From the NCBI RefSeq assembly GCF_965363235.1, contig NC_134843.1:2356001-2420000 (forward strand): 64,000 nt of DNA. Reading direction: 5' to 3'. Below, one piece after another: positions 1 to 11,279 of the stretch. Numbering within the stretch: the stretch's first letter is position 1; each line of letters starts with the position of its first letter. The notes below the pieces were generated by a model. It was given only the letters and a program-made list of their open reading frames with translations. It was not told where the DNA came from and did no database searches. The DNA comes from Mytilus galloprovincialis (lineage: Eukaryota > Mollusca > Bivalvia > Mytilida > Mytilidae). The position numbers and the translations under genes are program-made.

Positions 1-108
1 TGTTTGCCGTTTCCTTCGAATATCGTAGTAATATAAAGGGTCCCCTTATTTTCTTCCTCAATATTGCAAAAACTAGACGTCAGCGAGTATAACTAAATGT
101 AGTGTTCA

Positions 109-114
109 TTTATT
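109..114 (-). terminator. Polyadenylation signal AATAAA
   Basis: AATAAA on the minus strand about 30 nt after the TAA at 147-145. It would end the small two-exon gene inside the window. In such AT-rich DNA the hexamer is common, so it supports the model only by position. Confidence 0.35.
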
Positions 115-144
115 AGCCCAATTATTAATTTAAATAAAAATATA

Positions 145-665
145 TTATAAATCTATTTGAAATCTTGAAGTTATCAATGCGGCGAGTATTTTGACGCATA
201 AGGTAACACAAGCGTTAATGTAAGTAACAAAATCATTTCCCGAAACTTTTATCTCTGGCGCTGTTAAGAGATCGTATTTGGCGTGTTTAAATAAGATTAC
301 TAGTATGCGGGTTTGCATCTTTCTTCTCTCGAGAGAAAATTGTAATAGTATGATGCTAATGAGGTCAAAATAGAAAATAAGCATGATTTTTTTAAAAAAT
401 CTTATTCATAGAATATATAAATTGCGTATTGATGGCAGTAATTATTAAAAAAAATGTTAAAAGGAATTTATGTATTCCATGTTAAAATAGGTATAACAAT
501 AGAACATCATAATAAAATAAATTCGGAAAAAAACCACAACATAATGTTTTACATTATCACAATTAAAATTATTAAATATAATTCCATATTTTTTTTTAAA
601 TAAAAAAGTAAAAAAGAGCACTCACCAATGGCAAAAACTGCCAAAAGCAAAACTTTAGAAATCAT
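145..665 (-). CDS. Predicted two-exon gene for a small secreted peptide (51 aa)
   Basis: Coding exon 1 is 665-626 and coding exon 2 is 260-145. Exon 1 encodes a start Met and a hydrophobic leader (MISKVLLLAVFAI) and ends at a consensus donor (G|gtgagt, phase 1). The best acceptor in the right phase is ctcttaacag at 270-261; it joins to give a leader ending A-I-A, a classical signal-peptidase site, then about 37 residues ending in TAA at 147-145. The mature part has two cysteines spaced C-x3-C, a hydrophobic C-terminal half and a roughly neutral charge. A TATA box lies about 55 bp upstream of the ATG, and an AATAAA lies about 30 nt past the stop. The family is not recognised. The exon 1 signal (leader plus donor plus TATA) is the stronger part. 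The exon 2 choice is inference, and a longer gene running off the left edge is the main alternative. Confidence 0.42.
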
Positions 666-718
666 GATTAGTCCCAGTCCAATGACGAAATGTACAATTA
701 TTGTAGACCCAAATTTAC

Positions 719-724
719 TTTATA
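719..724 (-). promoter_or_regulatory. TATA box of the small secreted-peptide gene
   Basis: TATAAA on the minus strand, placed so that transcription about 30 bp downstream would give a short 5' leader before the ATG at 665. Position and spacing fit, but no other core element is distinctive. Confidence 0.35.
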
Positions 725-725
725 T

Positions 726-1124
726 GGGAACGGTCCATTAATTACAGTTATATTTTATGACTGGTCGTAGGAAAATCATAACCCTTGACAGCTTTCCTTT
801 TATGTATTTATTATGAATGATCTGTCTTAAATCGTCATGTACTAAACCGAACAAAGTTATTAAATTATTTAGTTGTCATAAATCTGACAAAAAAGACAAT
901 ACATGTATTTCTAATGTTGCGGGCACCTGATATCGTTAACCTGTTATGGTATTTGGTACCGGAAATGGCAACGGTTTAATTGTCGCGTGTCCAGATTCAA
1001 ATTTCATTAATAACTATTGACACACATGTATATCTTGGAACAGTTTATTTTATACATATATATGTTCCTGTCTATATATAAGTATGTAAAGTATAAGGCT
1101 AACAATGTCTTCAACAATACCTGG
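726..1124. other. Intergenic, nothing recognised
   Basis: AT-rich DNA without a supportable exon, repeat or RNA gene on either strand. Confidence 0.6.
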
Positions 1125-1616
1125 GGCCTGGTTTTCGAAAGTATCATAAGATATGTCATAAGATATATCTTGGATTCGGTACATTGAGTACCCGCTTAAC
1201 GGAATGCCCGTGCACATACGTTAATACAGTACTATTTTAAATATACTAGGAACGAAATAATATGTATATTTATTATACAAAACCATGAGTTAGAAAAAAA
1301 TCCAAATTGTATGTCACAGGAGATTAAAATTTTAATTAAAGTAGTTGAGAAAAAACCTTTACTTTTTAGCTAACTGAGAAACACAACTAATATTTTTATT
1401 GCAATGAACATGAAATTATACATGAAAAGTAATTAAATTTTAGTTGACAATCATATGACCATCATAAGACATATCGCGAGGGGTCTTAAGTTTACGACAA
1501 AAGTTATGACAAATCGTTACTTGGGACACTTTCGAAAACATATCTTACGACTATGACATGTCCTAAGACCATCATAAGACATGTCTTAGTCATAAGATAC
1601 TTTCGAAAACCAGGCC
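1125..1616. mobile_element. Non-autonomous inverted-repeat element (MITE-like, 492 bp)
   Basis: The left end reads GGCCTGGTTTTCGAAAG and the right end is its reverse complement; both continue into degenerate copies of 'cataagacatgtctta'. The interior holds further copies of 'actttcgaaaaca' and 'atcataagacat', so subterminal motifs are repeated. No coding capacity. A target-site duplication is not clear. Confidence 0.7.
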
Positions 1617-2435
1617 ACTGAGGATAACTGATCTTGAGGTGTCAGTTTCAAACTTAATTTTAACATAATGTTATTCAATTGTTAAAATGTTATGAAGCCA
1701 TGAACTTTTAATAATAATAATAATAATTGAGCTTTATTAATAGTCGGCAAAGTATGATAACAGAGACAACATAAGATCTAATGAGCTTTTAATCACCATA
1801 CAAGACATTTGTGACAATACAACACAAATTACACATGCAATAAATTACACAGCACAAAAATAAAGCACTAAAAGCATTATGGTAATAATATAAGCCATGT
1901 GTTGCAATGTCGTTTGATTTTTTTGTTGCACTTCAGTGTTTCTGTTGTTTCGTTATTTTCCTCTTATTGTTGATGTGTTTCCCTCAGTTTAAGTTTGTTA
2001 TCCGGAGTAGTTTCCCCTTATCGATTTATGACTTTCCTCCTTTCGAACAGCGATATACTACGATTGCCTTTATTTAAAGCTAAAGGTAGAACCGTTGTAT
2101 TTTCATTTCAGAATTTATGTTGATCTTCTGAGTGTGATTGGACAAAAAAAAAATACAGTATCAACTGAACATACTTTCCCAAACTGAGGGATGAATCAGG
2201 TGTAGTAAAATATGAGATAATTTTACATACAGATGAAAATGAATTTTTGAGAATTTTTTTAAATGCACGAAAAAAGACCTAAACGCACTACTGGCCTTAG
2301 GTTTTTAAAAATAGCAAAAAAAGTAAACGGTCATGATACACATTAAAATTGATTTCTGAGTAGTGATCTGTTTATGTAAAATTTTTGGCAGTATCGGAAG
2401 TGATGAAAATTCTAAAAAGACTATCATTATCCCTA
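1617..2435. other. Intergenic; short (TAA)n tract
   Basis: A trinucleotide run ataataataata lies at about 1709-1729, followed by 'gagctttattaatag', which resembles the A/T-rich tail of a retroelement. The rest shows no gene. Confidence 0.45.
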
Positions 2436-2719
2436 AGGCAGCAACCATTTGATTTTCTGGGGGGGGCTATGGTTTTTTTTTCTGTACAAACTTTTTTTTT
2501 CGCCTGCGGCGAAAAACAATCTATTTTTTTCGCGACAAGTCGAAACCAATTTTTTTCTTTCAATTTTAGCATTACATATAGTGGCAGCTGAGGGTGAAAC
2601 AAACAATTTTTTTTTCTCAGAATCAAAAACAAATTATTTTTTTCTCCAAAAACTGGAAACAAACTTTTTTTTCCAAAAAAAACCATAGCCCCCCCCAGAA
2701 AATCAAATGGTTGCTGCCT
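2436..2719. repeat. Palindromic element with poly-T hairpins (284 bp)
   Basis: Ends are inverted: AGGCAGCAACCATTTGATTT on the left and its complement on the right, extending inward through a G-run, 'gctatgg' and a T-run for about 45 bp. Between the arms are about five short units, each a T-run followed by a small stem-loop (for example cgcctgcggcg, and cgcgacaagtcg). Open frames crossing it on both strands come from low complexity and are not genes. Confidence 0.75.
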
Positions 2720-3304
2720 AATGGGCCAGGAAATACTACCGTGCCACCTAAAAGCGCATAATCCTTCTCTGGCTTTCAATCAATAAGGTTTGAGTGTTCC
2801 GGGTGAAAGCGAAGTCCCAAAAAATGCTTTGATATTCCCTTTAATTACAACTGCTGATGATGATGGGAGCTCGGATTGGATTTTTTAAAACGATATTCAC
2901 TGGCTATACAGCTCTCGCAAGATCGGTGCTTTACGGCTACCGTTATCTGAATTGGATTTTTACAATTTTAAGATATATGACCGATGGTTCATGGTCATCG
3001 AAAGAAGTCTTAGCTTGATGGCCGACATTGGCAGTTAAATCTATAACAACATGTTTTCTTTATGTAGAAGAATACTTTTACAGAATATCCCATTGATTTA
3101 CTGTAAATACGTATAGTCTTTAAAAAAGGCTGATTTCAAATGAAAGGTTACTAAGAAAATAATAATTCTACTAGTATATTTGTTGCTGACGGAACGGACG
3201 AAAAGATACAAAAGAATGGATGCCAATAAATGACTTCTTTAGTCACTCTACCGGTTTGATTGAAATTTTGATTTACCAAATTAAGTTTTTAAAGTTTAAT
3301 CAAT
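2720..3304. other. Intergenic, nothing recognised
   Basis: A more GC-balanced patch at 2860-3040 was checked for an exon on both strands. Open stretches are short and lack paired splice sites. Confidence 0.45.
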
Positions 3305-3800
3305 AGTTATCAAAGATACCAGGCTTATAATATAATATGCCAAACGCGCGTTTCGTCTACATGAGACTCATTAGTGACGCTCAGATCAAAATAGACAGAA
3401 GGCTTGCAAACAAATACATTTTAGTTGAAAAGCATTGATGACCCAAATTTCCCAAAACTTGTGCCAAATACGGCTAGGTTTATCTATGCCTTAGATACGA
3501 AAATCCTTAGTTTTTCGATTAATTCATACATTTTCATATTTATACAGTTAATTTATAAAAATTAATCAAAAGTAACATGCTTATAATTCAATACACAAAA
3601 ACGCGCGTTTCGTTTAGATAAGACGCACCAGTGACGCTCAGATCAAAATAGTTAGATAGCCAAGTTGAAAAGCATAATTGATGACCCAAATTTCCAAAAA
3701 GTTGTGCCAAATACGGCTAAGATAATCTATACCTGGGATAAGAAAATCCTTAGTATTTCGAATAATTCATACATTTCCATACAGTAAATTTATAAAAACG
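3305..3800 (+). repeat. Two copies of a dispersed mussel repeat
   Basis: Copies at about 3318-3520 and 3575-3775 share 'acgcgcgtttcgt', 'gtgacgctcagatcaaaata', 'gatgacccaaatttcc', 'ttgtgccaaatacggcta' and 'aaaatccttagt' in the same order. They are direct repeats about 260 bp apart. I recognise the family as dispersed in mussel genomes; no coding. Confidence 0.7.
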
Positions 3801-4021
3801 ATAAGATTTTTTTGGTAAATTGTAAAATGAAGACAACATCTCTGCAAAGACATATAACAGTTGTTTCGGTACTTGAAGAAAAAAAAAATACATATATATA
3901 TTAACGTTCCAATACTTTATTTGAACTAAGTTGTGAGTTCTGGTACAAATACGTATTACATATAGATCGGATAATAAAACGATTTTTTGTTTAATGCTGT
4001 TTCAATTAAAATTCAGCAACA

Positions 4022-4620
4022 TACGGTGACTTATAGTTGTTAATGTCTGTGTCATTTTGGTCTTTTGTGGATAGTTGTCTCATTGGCAATAATATCACAT
4101 CTTCTTTTTTATATGGAATTAAATATTTAAAAAATAAACATAACCAAGAAAACTGGGCCAGACATGGGCCTCATATTGAATTTCCACGGGCAATATGCAA
4201 TCAGTTCTGAAATGGTATATACAGCGCTATAAAGCATAAAAAGTGCATGTTTATGATTGTCAGTGAAACAACTGTCCGCCAGAAAGCAAAAACATATAGA
4301 TGATATATAAGAGCTCTGTATACGGCCTTTACTGGCAAAGATCCATACCGTGTATCGTACGTACAGTAAGCTATAAAATGCCCCTAGCAAAGAAAACAAA
4401 ATAAAAGGGAGAAAACCAATATCATGATTCATACAAAGAACAACAAACGAAAAGCAAAAAAGGCTGACAGAAAAAAACGAAAATATCTGAATAACAGGTT
4501 CCTGGCTAGGGAAGGCACATTCAAATCATCGGATTTAAACATTTTTTCTGAGCGCTAAACCCTACTCTTAAATGGGACAGTGGTGGGACAGTGATGTAAC
4601 AGTACATCATAATACACATC
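4022..4620. repeat. Dispersed repeat: a 3' end copy followed by a degenerate inverted copy
   Basis: 4022-4112 carries the family end 'acggtgacttatagttgtta' through 'cacatcttctttttt' on the plus strand. 4130-4620 is a much degraded copy in the opposite direction, keeping the order of 'gtgaaacaactgt', 'gtatacggcctt', 'agctataaaa' and 'gggacagtg'. Better copies are at 5815-6180 and 34360-34795. Confidence 0.6.
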
Positions 4621-4990
4621 TCATAAGATATATAAAGACTAAAAAGGGTCAGATGAGAGAGAGACAGAGACTTTTAATCAACTCGAGATGGAATGTATGT
4701 TTTATCATTCCAATAACTTATAACCAGTATCAACATATGCAACAAAATATTTCCATGAACGAATGAGACTTAACAGTATATAGTTCTTTGACATCTTGAA
4801 AATAGGAAGCCAATGACCCAGCTTCCATATGGGGGTCATATTTGTAAGTCACTTTACAGTCCTCATTTTTAAGAAAACAAAATTTGTAGGATTTCAGAAA
4901 AAAAAATCTGGATCAGTTATTGATAATTTTGATGTATACAGTCACACGTAACGTCTAGTTTAAAACGTAGACTGAAATTAACTCGGTGTT
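4621..4990. other. Intergenic, nothing recognised
   Basis: No repeat or exon could be supported here. Confidence 0.5.
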
Positions 4991-5450
4991 TTACATCAAA
5001 CTTCCGTACTCCCTAGTTCTTTACTAAGCTGCTACCATGGTTTAAAGCTTCGAGATTGCATCAGCTGTTACTCTGGCGTTACAAGTTCCATACGTCGTAA
5101 CTACAATCCCCTTCCCTTTTATGAATGTGACCTACCAAATTAGACTATTTACCGAATTTGTTATAACATGAGCATCACGACGGGTGCCACATGTGGAGCA
5201 GGATCTGCTTACCCTTCCGGAGCACCTGAGGATAACCCGAAGTTTTTGGTGGGGTTCGTGTTGCTTATTCATTAGTTTTATATGTTGTGTCATGTGTACT
5301 ATTATTTGTCTGTTTGTCTTTTTCATTTTTAGCCATGACGTTGTCAGTTTATTTTCGATTTATGAGTTTGACTGTCCCTCTGGTATCTCTCGCCCCTCTT
5401 TTACATATGACGTTGCGCTTTCATCCATCACCACCCTCCGTATCTAAATA
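4991..5450 (+). repeat. Dispersed repeat copy
   Basis: It contains 'ccacatgtggagcaggatct', 'ccatgacgttgtcagttta' and 'gagtttgactgtccctctgg'. The same blocks occur in reverse complement at about 22110-22430, so this is an interspersed element. Reading frames across it are incidental. Confidence 0.6.
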
Positions 5451-5814
5451 AATCATGTCGCTGTGGCATGGTAATACATTTGATTGTTTAAAAGATGTCA
5501 TTTATAATTATATACGGCGTTTGCGAGTGTAATTATCAAGTAAGACCATGAATTACATTCAATGTTGCAGAAGGTTAGCCTATACTCTAACGTATTCGAC
5601 ACTATTTATTGTCGTGTAGTCAGGTCAAATAGTGGTCAAGTTTAATTATGTGTCAAATTACGTGGACACTTTTGTCATATCCACTTGATGTATGTTCAAT
5701 TATATGGTTGGACAGACTCTGGTTCAGTTTATTAGGGATGCACTTCTTAACCAGTCCACTGCCATTGTTTCAAGGGTTATACAAGTTAGCTAAGAATAAA
5801 CATAATATATATAA

Positions 5815-6182
5815 AAAAAAAGGTGTTGTATGATTGCCAATGAGACAACTGTTCACAAGAGACTAAAATTACACAGAAAGTAACAGCTATAGGTCACCGT
5901 ACGGCCTTCAACAATGAGCCCATACTGCATAGTCAGCTATAAAAGGTCACGATATGATAATGTAAAACAATTCAAACGAGAAAACTAACGGTCTTGTTTG
6001 TATAAAAAAATGTGAACGAAAACAAATATGCAACACATAAACAATGACAACCACTGAATTACAGGCTCCTGACTTGGAACAGGCACATACATAAATAATG
6101 TGGCGGGGTTAAACATGTTAGTGGGATCCCAACCATCCCCCAAACCTGGGACAGTGGTATAACAGTACAACATAAGAACTTG
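5815..6182 (-). repeat. Dispersed mussel repeat, near full-length
   Basis: Runs from 'ttgccaatgagacaactgtt' through 'ggtcaccgtacggccttca', 'agctataaaagg', 'caattcaaacgagaaaacta', 'caggctcctgacttggaa' and 'gggacagtggtataacagta'. The reverse complement of this order is seen at 34360-34795. No coding capacity. Confidence 0.75.
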
Positions 6183-7640
6183 TTAACACATTTTTTTTTG
6201 TCTCGGGTTATAATATTTCAATATTTCGAGGGTTATACAAGTTGGTAATAATTAAGAATTAGCATAAGTATATTAAAATAGCTTCTGTTTTATCTCAGGG
6301 ATATAATAGATATGAATTAATACAATCCATTACAAATATAATTGCTATAATTACATGTGAACAGAATATATCAAATTAAATTAGATAAATCACAAATCAA
6401 AAGTATTTTATTTAATATTGCGTAGAAAAAAATAGAGTTTGTTAGAAAATACGCCGACCAAAATCTACAAATACCTTACTATTTTAGTAATATGACTATA
6501 TAAATATGCGGCCACTGTTTGCTGAAATCCATGTTTCTTTTCTGTGAAAAAAAAAAGAAAAACAGTTTTTTTTCTTCACGAAAAAAATTCGTTAAAAATC
6601 TATTTTACAGAATTTTAAGTGAATGAACGCTCGGAAACACGGAGATGTACTTTTTTGTTGGGGGTTCTAAGAGATAACAAACCAGACAGCAACACACAAA
6701 AAGACGTTTCTTAGAGAACAAACAAACGTTTCAAAGTCAACCGCTGTTTATTGTCAATCAGCAATACTGGCGTCAGATGAAGCAAGTTTTCTTTTACGGA
6801 CAGTGGGCGTGGCATTTAATTTAATTCAGCAACCTTCATTAAGCATCCGGGAGCTTATTCTGACACCAGTATTGTTGAAATTTTGAAAGGAAAAAAGTGC
6901 CAATGTTAAATGTATGAAAAGTTTAGAGAGAAGCATTTCTCGCTGAAATTTCAATTGATATTGACTGTCTCAGAATAAAGGACGCCAACCTATCATTTTT
7001 CAGTTTTCTAGGTTCCTTTGCATATTAAGACTATTACTTGATAATAATCTTTTAAAAAACGAGTATTTTATAAGGTTTTCAAAAATGACTTTTTAAAACT
7101 ATATGCAATATAATTGTGAACATAAACGTTTAGGTTAACGGACACTTTTTTGGGGGGATTCTACATGAATTAAATTTTAAACTAGAAATAAAAGGATTCC
7201 AAAGATATCAAAAAGTCAACAAAAAAAAATAGTAGCGAAATTTTAACTCGTATCGCACCCAATAAATGTTCCAAATCTTCTTCCTGTATTTAATGAAAAG
7301 ATGAATTAAAATCTTAAAAAGCCTACGACACGATCTACACATAATCTTTGTTATGCCAAAATGAGGAATTAAGGAACTTCCCTAGTTATGAAAGGGTGCA
7401 AAGATATGTTGTCCTTTGTAGTCTGAGATTAAAATTTTCTTTTGAAAGGCTTAAACTGTGTCTATTTCGAGAAGAATTGTGTTATTTAGACATACATAAG
7501 TAGAATGGTTATTTTTTTTAGATTCAGTGGCAATAAGTCCTTGTATATTGCCTTATTACAATTAACTTTGACTGACGGAAAGAGATATAGATGCACTTAA
7601 ATGTACTCCTGGATAAAACAAAGCACAATCAATAAATATT
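6183..7640. other. Intergenic; one small inverted repeat
   Basis: At 6762-6874 the arms 'caatactggcgtcaga' and 'tctgacaccagtattg' are inverted around a loop of about 80 nt, like a very short MITE. The rest shows AT-rich DNA without exons. Confidence 0.5.
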
Positions 7641-7647
7641 TCATTAA

Positions 7648-7705
7648 AAATGCCCCCCCCCCCTGCTTTATTAAAAATGCCCCCCTCCTGCTTTATTAAA
7701 AATGA
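7648..7705 (+). repeat. Short tandem repeat with C-runs
   Basis: About two copies of a unit of roughly 30 bp, 'attaaaaatgccccccc' followed by 'ctgcttt', and a third partial copy. Confidence 0.6.
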
Positions 7706-7945
7706 GCATCTTTTTGTCGTTTAATTGGGACTTTTTCTCAAATACTCTAGCTGTTGCAATACATACTTAATCAAGTAAGGGAACAACCATTTAATATTCT
7801 GATCAAGCAGATGACAAAAAATATTATTGTACTACATGTTGATTTTGATAGCGAAATCAACAATTTATTGGTTGAAACTGTCACACGTGACGTCGAACTA
7901 AACTTCATATTCACCTCAGAGTATCATATTCCCCTCTGAACTGTC

Positions 7946-8108
7946 CAGGGGCGGATGCAGGAATTTTCGAAAGGGGGGGTGCTAACCCAGCTAACCCAGG
8001 GCAAAGGGGGGGTGCAAAACATATGTCCCGATACAAATGCATTGATCGGCAAAAATAAAGGGGGGTGCGCACCCCCGGAACCCCCCCCCCCCCCTGGATC
8101 CGCCACTG
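7946..8108. mobile_element. MITE with 6-bp target-site duplication
   Basis: Ends are CAGGGGCGGATGCAGG and CCTGGATCCGCCACTG, inverted copies of each other with few mismatches. The hexamer actgtc lies on both sides (7940-7945 and 8109-8114). The diverged sister copy at about 8760-8790 lacks the insertion and shows the empty site. The interior is rich in G-runs and C-runs, which explains a spurious Gly/Pro-rich frame on the minus strand. Confidence 0.8.
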
Positions 8109-8357
8109 ACTGTCGGGACTAAATCGTGCGACGTTACGCGAGGTTTATGTACATAACGTCTTGAACTTCTTATTTTCTACATAGCTTTAGCAAATATCAT
8201 AACGTGTTCAAATGTATTTCAGATGTTAAAATAAAAAGACTGAATGAATAATTAATGTTAATCCGTACTGTTTTTCAATATGTTTATCGTGTTTAGTAAT
8301 AAAAACAAACGGATAAGAAGAAATGCCGGTATGCAAACTAATATTTGGAGTTTAAAG

Positions 8358-8519
8358 AGTATACAAAGCTTAAGCAGTGGAATAACACATTCATTTCCCT
8401 TGGCCTCAGATAGTATACAAAGCTTAAGCAGTGGAATAACACATTCATTTCCCTTGGCCTCAGATAGTATACAAAGCTTAAGCAGTGGAATAACACATTC
8501 ATTTCCCTTGGCTTTGGGA
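8358..8519 (+). repeat. 54-bp tandem repeat, three copies
   Basis: Near-identical units start at 8358, 8412 and 8466 with 'agtatacaaagcttaagcag'. The unit is a multiple of three, which produces an artefactual repeating peptide frame. Confidence 0.85.
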
Positions 8520-9080
8520 GATATGAAGATTTGTTCACCCTCGAAAAATCATATTTCCCTCGGGCTCGGGCAGAGCCCTCGTGAAATATGAATATTCTTG
8601 TGTGAACAAATCTCCATATCTCCTTCAGGCACGGGAAATAAATGTATATTATTCCACTGTTGATACGTATTGATAGTTCAATCAATATTTTATTGGTCGA
8701 GACTATCACACATGTCATTGAACAAATCTTCATATTCCCTTCTTCTGATGATCATATTCTCCTCTGAAATGTCTGGATTACATCGTGCGACGTTACGCGC
8801 GGTTAATGTGCATAACATTTTGAACTTCTTATTTTTCTTTTTAAAAGTCGTGATAATAACTCGAAGAAAAAAATATATGCACAATAATAATTAATGTATT
8901 GGTAGTAAACAAAGCATAGGCAGTTAAATAAAACATTCATTTCCCTTTGCCTCGGGAGATATGAAGATTTGCTCACCCTCGAAAAATCATTTTCCCCTCG
9001 GGCAGAGCCCTCGTGAAATATGAATATTCTTTGGTGAACAAATCTTCATATCTCCCTCAGGCACGGGAAATAAATGAATT

Positions 9081-10420
9081 ATATTCTAAATGCAGATTCT
9101 GCCATGCCTTATAGTGCTAAATTTGGATAGAAAAAAATATTTGATGTAAGCGTTGGAAAACGAAATATATTTTTTAGCTGACTCAAAAAAAAAAAAAAAT
9201 CACACCATAACCCACCCTTGAAGTTAAATGGATGCTCCCAAATATGGAAAGCGTCAGTTGTCATACTAGTATATTAACAAAACGCTGGAAAAAAATTACT
9301 ATGCAAAAAACGTTATGTATTTAAAAACAAATAGTTGTTTTAATATGATAAACTACATTATTTTCTTTATTGAGATGCGTATTACATATTAATTACTAAC
9401 CTCTCTCAAAATTTGTATTTTTTTTTATAGATAAAGACAGATTATGTTGTGCTAATCGATCATTTAGAATAGCATCTACACTGAGGGAACTCTCTCTCTC
9501 TCTCTCACGAGGCAGAAATTACTGATTTCGGTCACGTCGATTTATTTGTATATCTCATTTTTTAGAAAGGGTTTCTGGTTTTTTTCTATCTTAGGTACCC
9601 AAATTTAAAACGGACTATTTGACAAACCAGCTCTAAAATTCTCTGGAAATTCAGACCACATTGCTTTAAGTCTAGCTTCTTTTGTTTTATTTCGGGAAAA
9701 AAGGATGTAAAGAAATTCAAATTTTATATGCCGCTAAAATGGATGAGATATTACGAGTAAAAATTTACCCTCTCAGCCGTCTCAGACAATATATGTAAAT
9801 TTCTGGTCAGTGATGTCTTGTATTCAATATGTCGCTGAATGTTCAGCCTTCATTCATATCAATAATTCAGAATTTTGATATTTGTCAGATGGTCAGAATT
9901 GTGAGCGAATCAGAAATTCGGGCAAATCAGGCAATCTTGCCTATGACTGGATAACTGCTATATTCTACCCTCTCTCCACCTAATTGTAGGAAGCTGTTAT
10001 TTATAAAATGGACAAAAACTACACAAGCAACAGCCGAACATGAATATAATGTTCGCAAAATTTCAAGTTATCGTTTGTCTGTGAAATAATAAATAAGCGG
10101 CAACAGATCTTTTAAGGTCCTTTTCATGATCATAAAAATGCTGTACACTGTCCTTTTTTACAAACATTACGGTTTTTACAAAGTTTCTGATTAAAAAAAT
10201 CATCAAGTTAACGATAAGAACTATTTAAACAATAATATTGAATGATATTGTTAATAAAAGTAGTTTATACTTTAAAATATGAAAAAATATATGTTAGTTT
10301 ACATTGTTTCTCTTTAAAATTTTGTAGTTTTGTAAAAACGGTGTATTTTGCTATTTAAAAGGTTCACTGTGTGGTCATTAATTGCAATTATATCATGTGA
10401 ATCATGCTCTTTTTTCACCA
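9081..10420. other. Intergenic; (CT)n microsatellite
   Basis: A (CT)n run is present at about 9489-9506. No exon, RNA gene or recognised repeat elsewhere in this stretch. Confidence 0.5.
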
Positions 10421-10640
10421 AAATCTATATTATAAATGAAAATCTATATTATAAATAAAAATCTATATTATAAATAAAAATCTATATTATAAATTATTGT
10501 ACAAGATATAAGTGGGTTTTGGTCATATATTTTGTACAGGCACGTTTTGTACAAATTGTAATTTGTACAAAGTCAAAATACAAATTATAATTTGTACAAT
10601 ATATTTTTGTACAAACTATAATTTGTGATAACTTGTACAC
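10420..10640. repeat. AT-rich tandem repeat followed by TTGTACAA palindromes
   Basis: Four copies of a unit of about 19 bp, 'aaaatctatattataaat', run to about 10494. From 10497 to 10640 the motif TTGTACAA or its half TTTGTACA recurs about eight times, together with 'attataatttgtacaa'-like inverted units. Confidence 0.65.
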
Positions 10641-10980
10641 AACATATACATTGTGTGTGCCATAGAAAGATTAAAACTTAAAAAGCATGTTATAATAGGA
10701 GTGGTTTGTGCAGAAGGTTTCGGATTTTGTTTCTTTTTGTCAGTAGAAACATAATTTGAATTAATTCTCGTGCGCAGCTATAACTTTTACTATTTACAAT
10801 TTTTATATATCATTGACATCTGAATGCGACTTCAATGTGCTTCAAAAAGAGGAAAACAATATGAGGGTATGTTGGAAAGAAGAATATGTTCCTTGCTATA
10901 TAAGCTTTGGATCCTCTAGTAATTGTTGGAAGGCACGGATTGATATGATTCCCACGAGAGATGCAAGCTCGCTACAACCA

Positions 10981-11279
10981 TATAGGTTCTTGGGAACAGG
11001 ACAATTTTTGTTTTGCCCTTCCCTTTTTTCCAAAATCCATTATTTGTTTGGTTTTCCATTAATTTCAATTTATATTATTTCGAGAGTAATATGTCAGTGA
11101 CCGCTGTGGATAATAAACTTAAAATTGATAGTAAACAGCAAATACAAGTTATTTCTAGTATATTTATGTTCATATTATAGTTGTAAAACACGAAAATAAT
11201 AAAAATTCATGGAAAAAAAAAATGACGGATTTTTGAAAATAGGGGGAGGGGGAAATGGTCTTGTTCCCAAGTACCTATG
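10981..11279. mobile_element. MITE-like inverted-repeat element (about 300 bp)
   Basis: The left arm 'ataggttcttgggaacagg' matches the complement of the right arm 'cttgttcccaagtacctat' for about 27 bp with a few mismatches. No clear duplication of the target and no coding. Confidence 0.6.

Larger units (their letters stand above)
7830..9080 (+). repeat. Two diverged direct copies of a repeat unit with palindromic core
   Basis: Copy 1 is about 7830-8640 and copy 2 about 8660-9075. Both contain 'ttattggt', 'cacacgtgacgtcg'-like sequence, 'atcgtgcgacgttacgcg', 'ttgaacttcttattttt', 'cattcatttccc', 'gagatatgaagattt' and a palindrome around 'gggcagagccctcgtgaaat'. Copy 1 is longer because it holds the insertion at 7946-8108 and a 54-bp unit repeated three times at 8358-8519. 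No coding. Confidence 0.65.

Noticed and set aside
2372..2779. Overlapping Phe/Lys-rich frames on both strands
   Set aside because: Caused by T-runs and A-runs of the palindromic element at 2436-2719.
7924..8106. Gly/Pro-rich 60-residue minus-strand frame
   Set aside because: Falls entirely within the MITE with G-runs and C-runs at 7946-8108.
8280..8733. Frames with three repeats of about 18 residues on both strands
   Set aside because: Explained by the 54-bp tandem repeat at 8358-8519.
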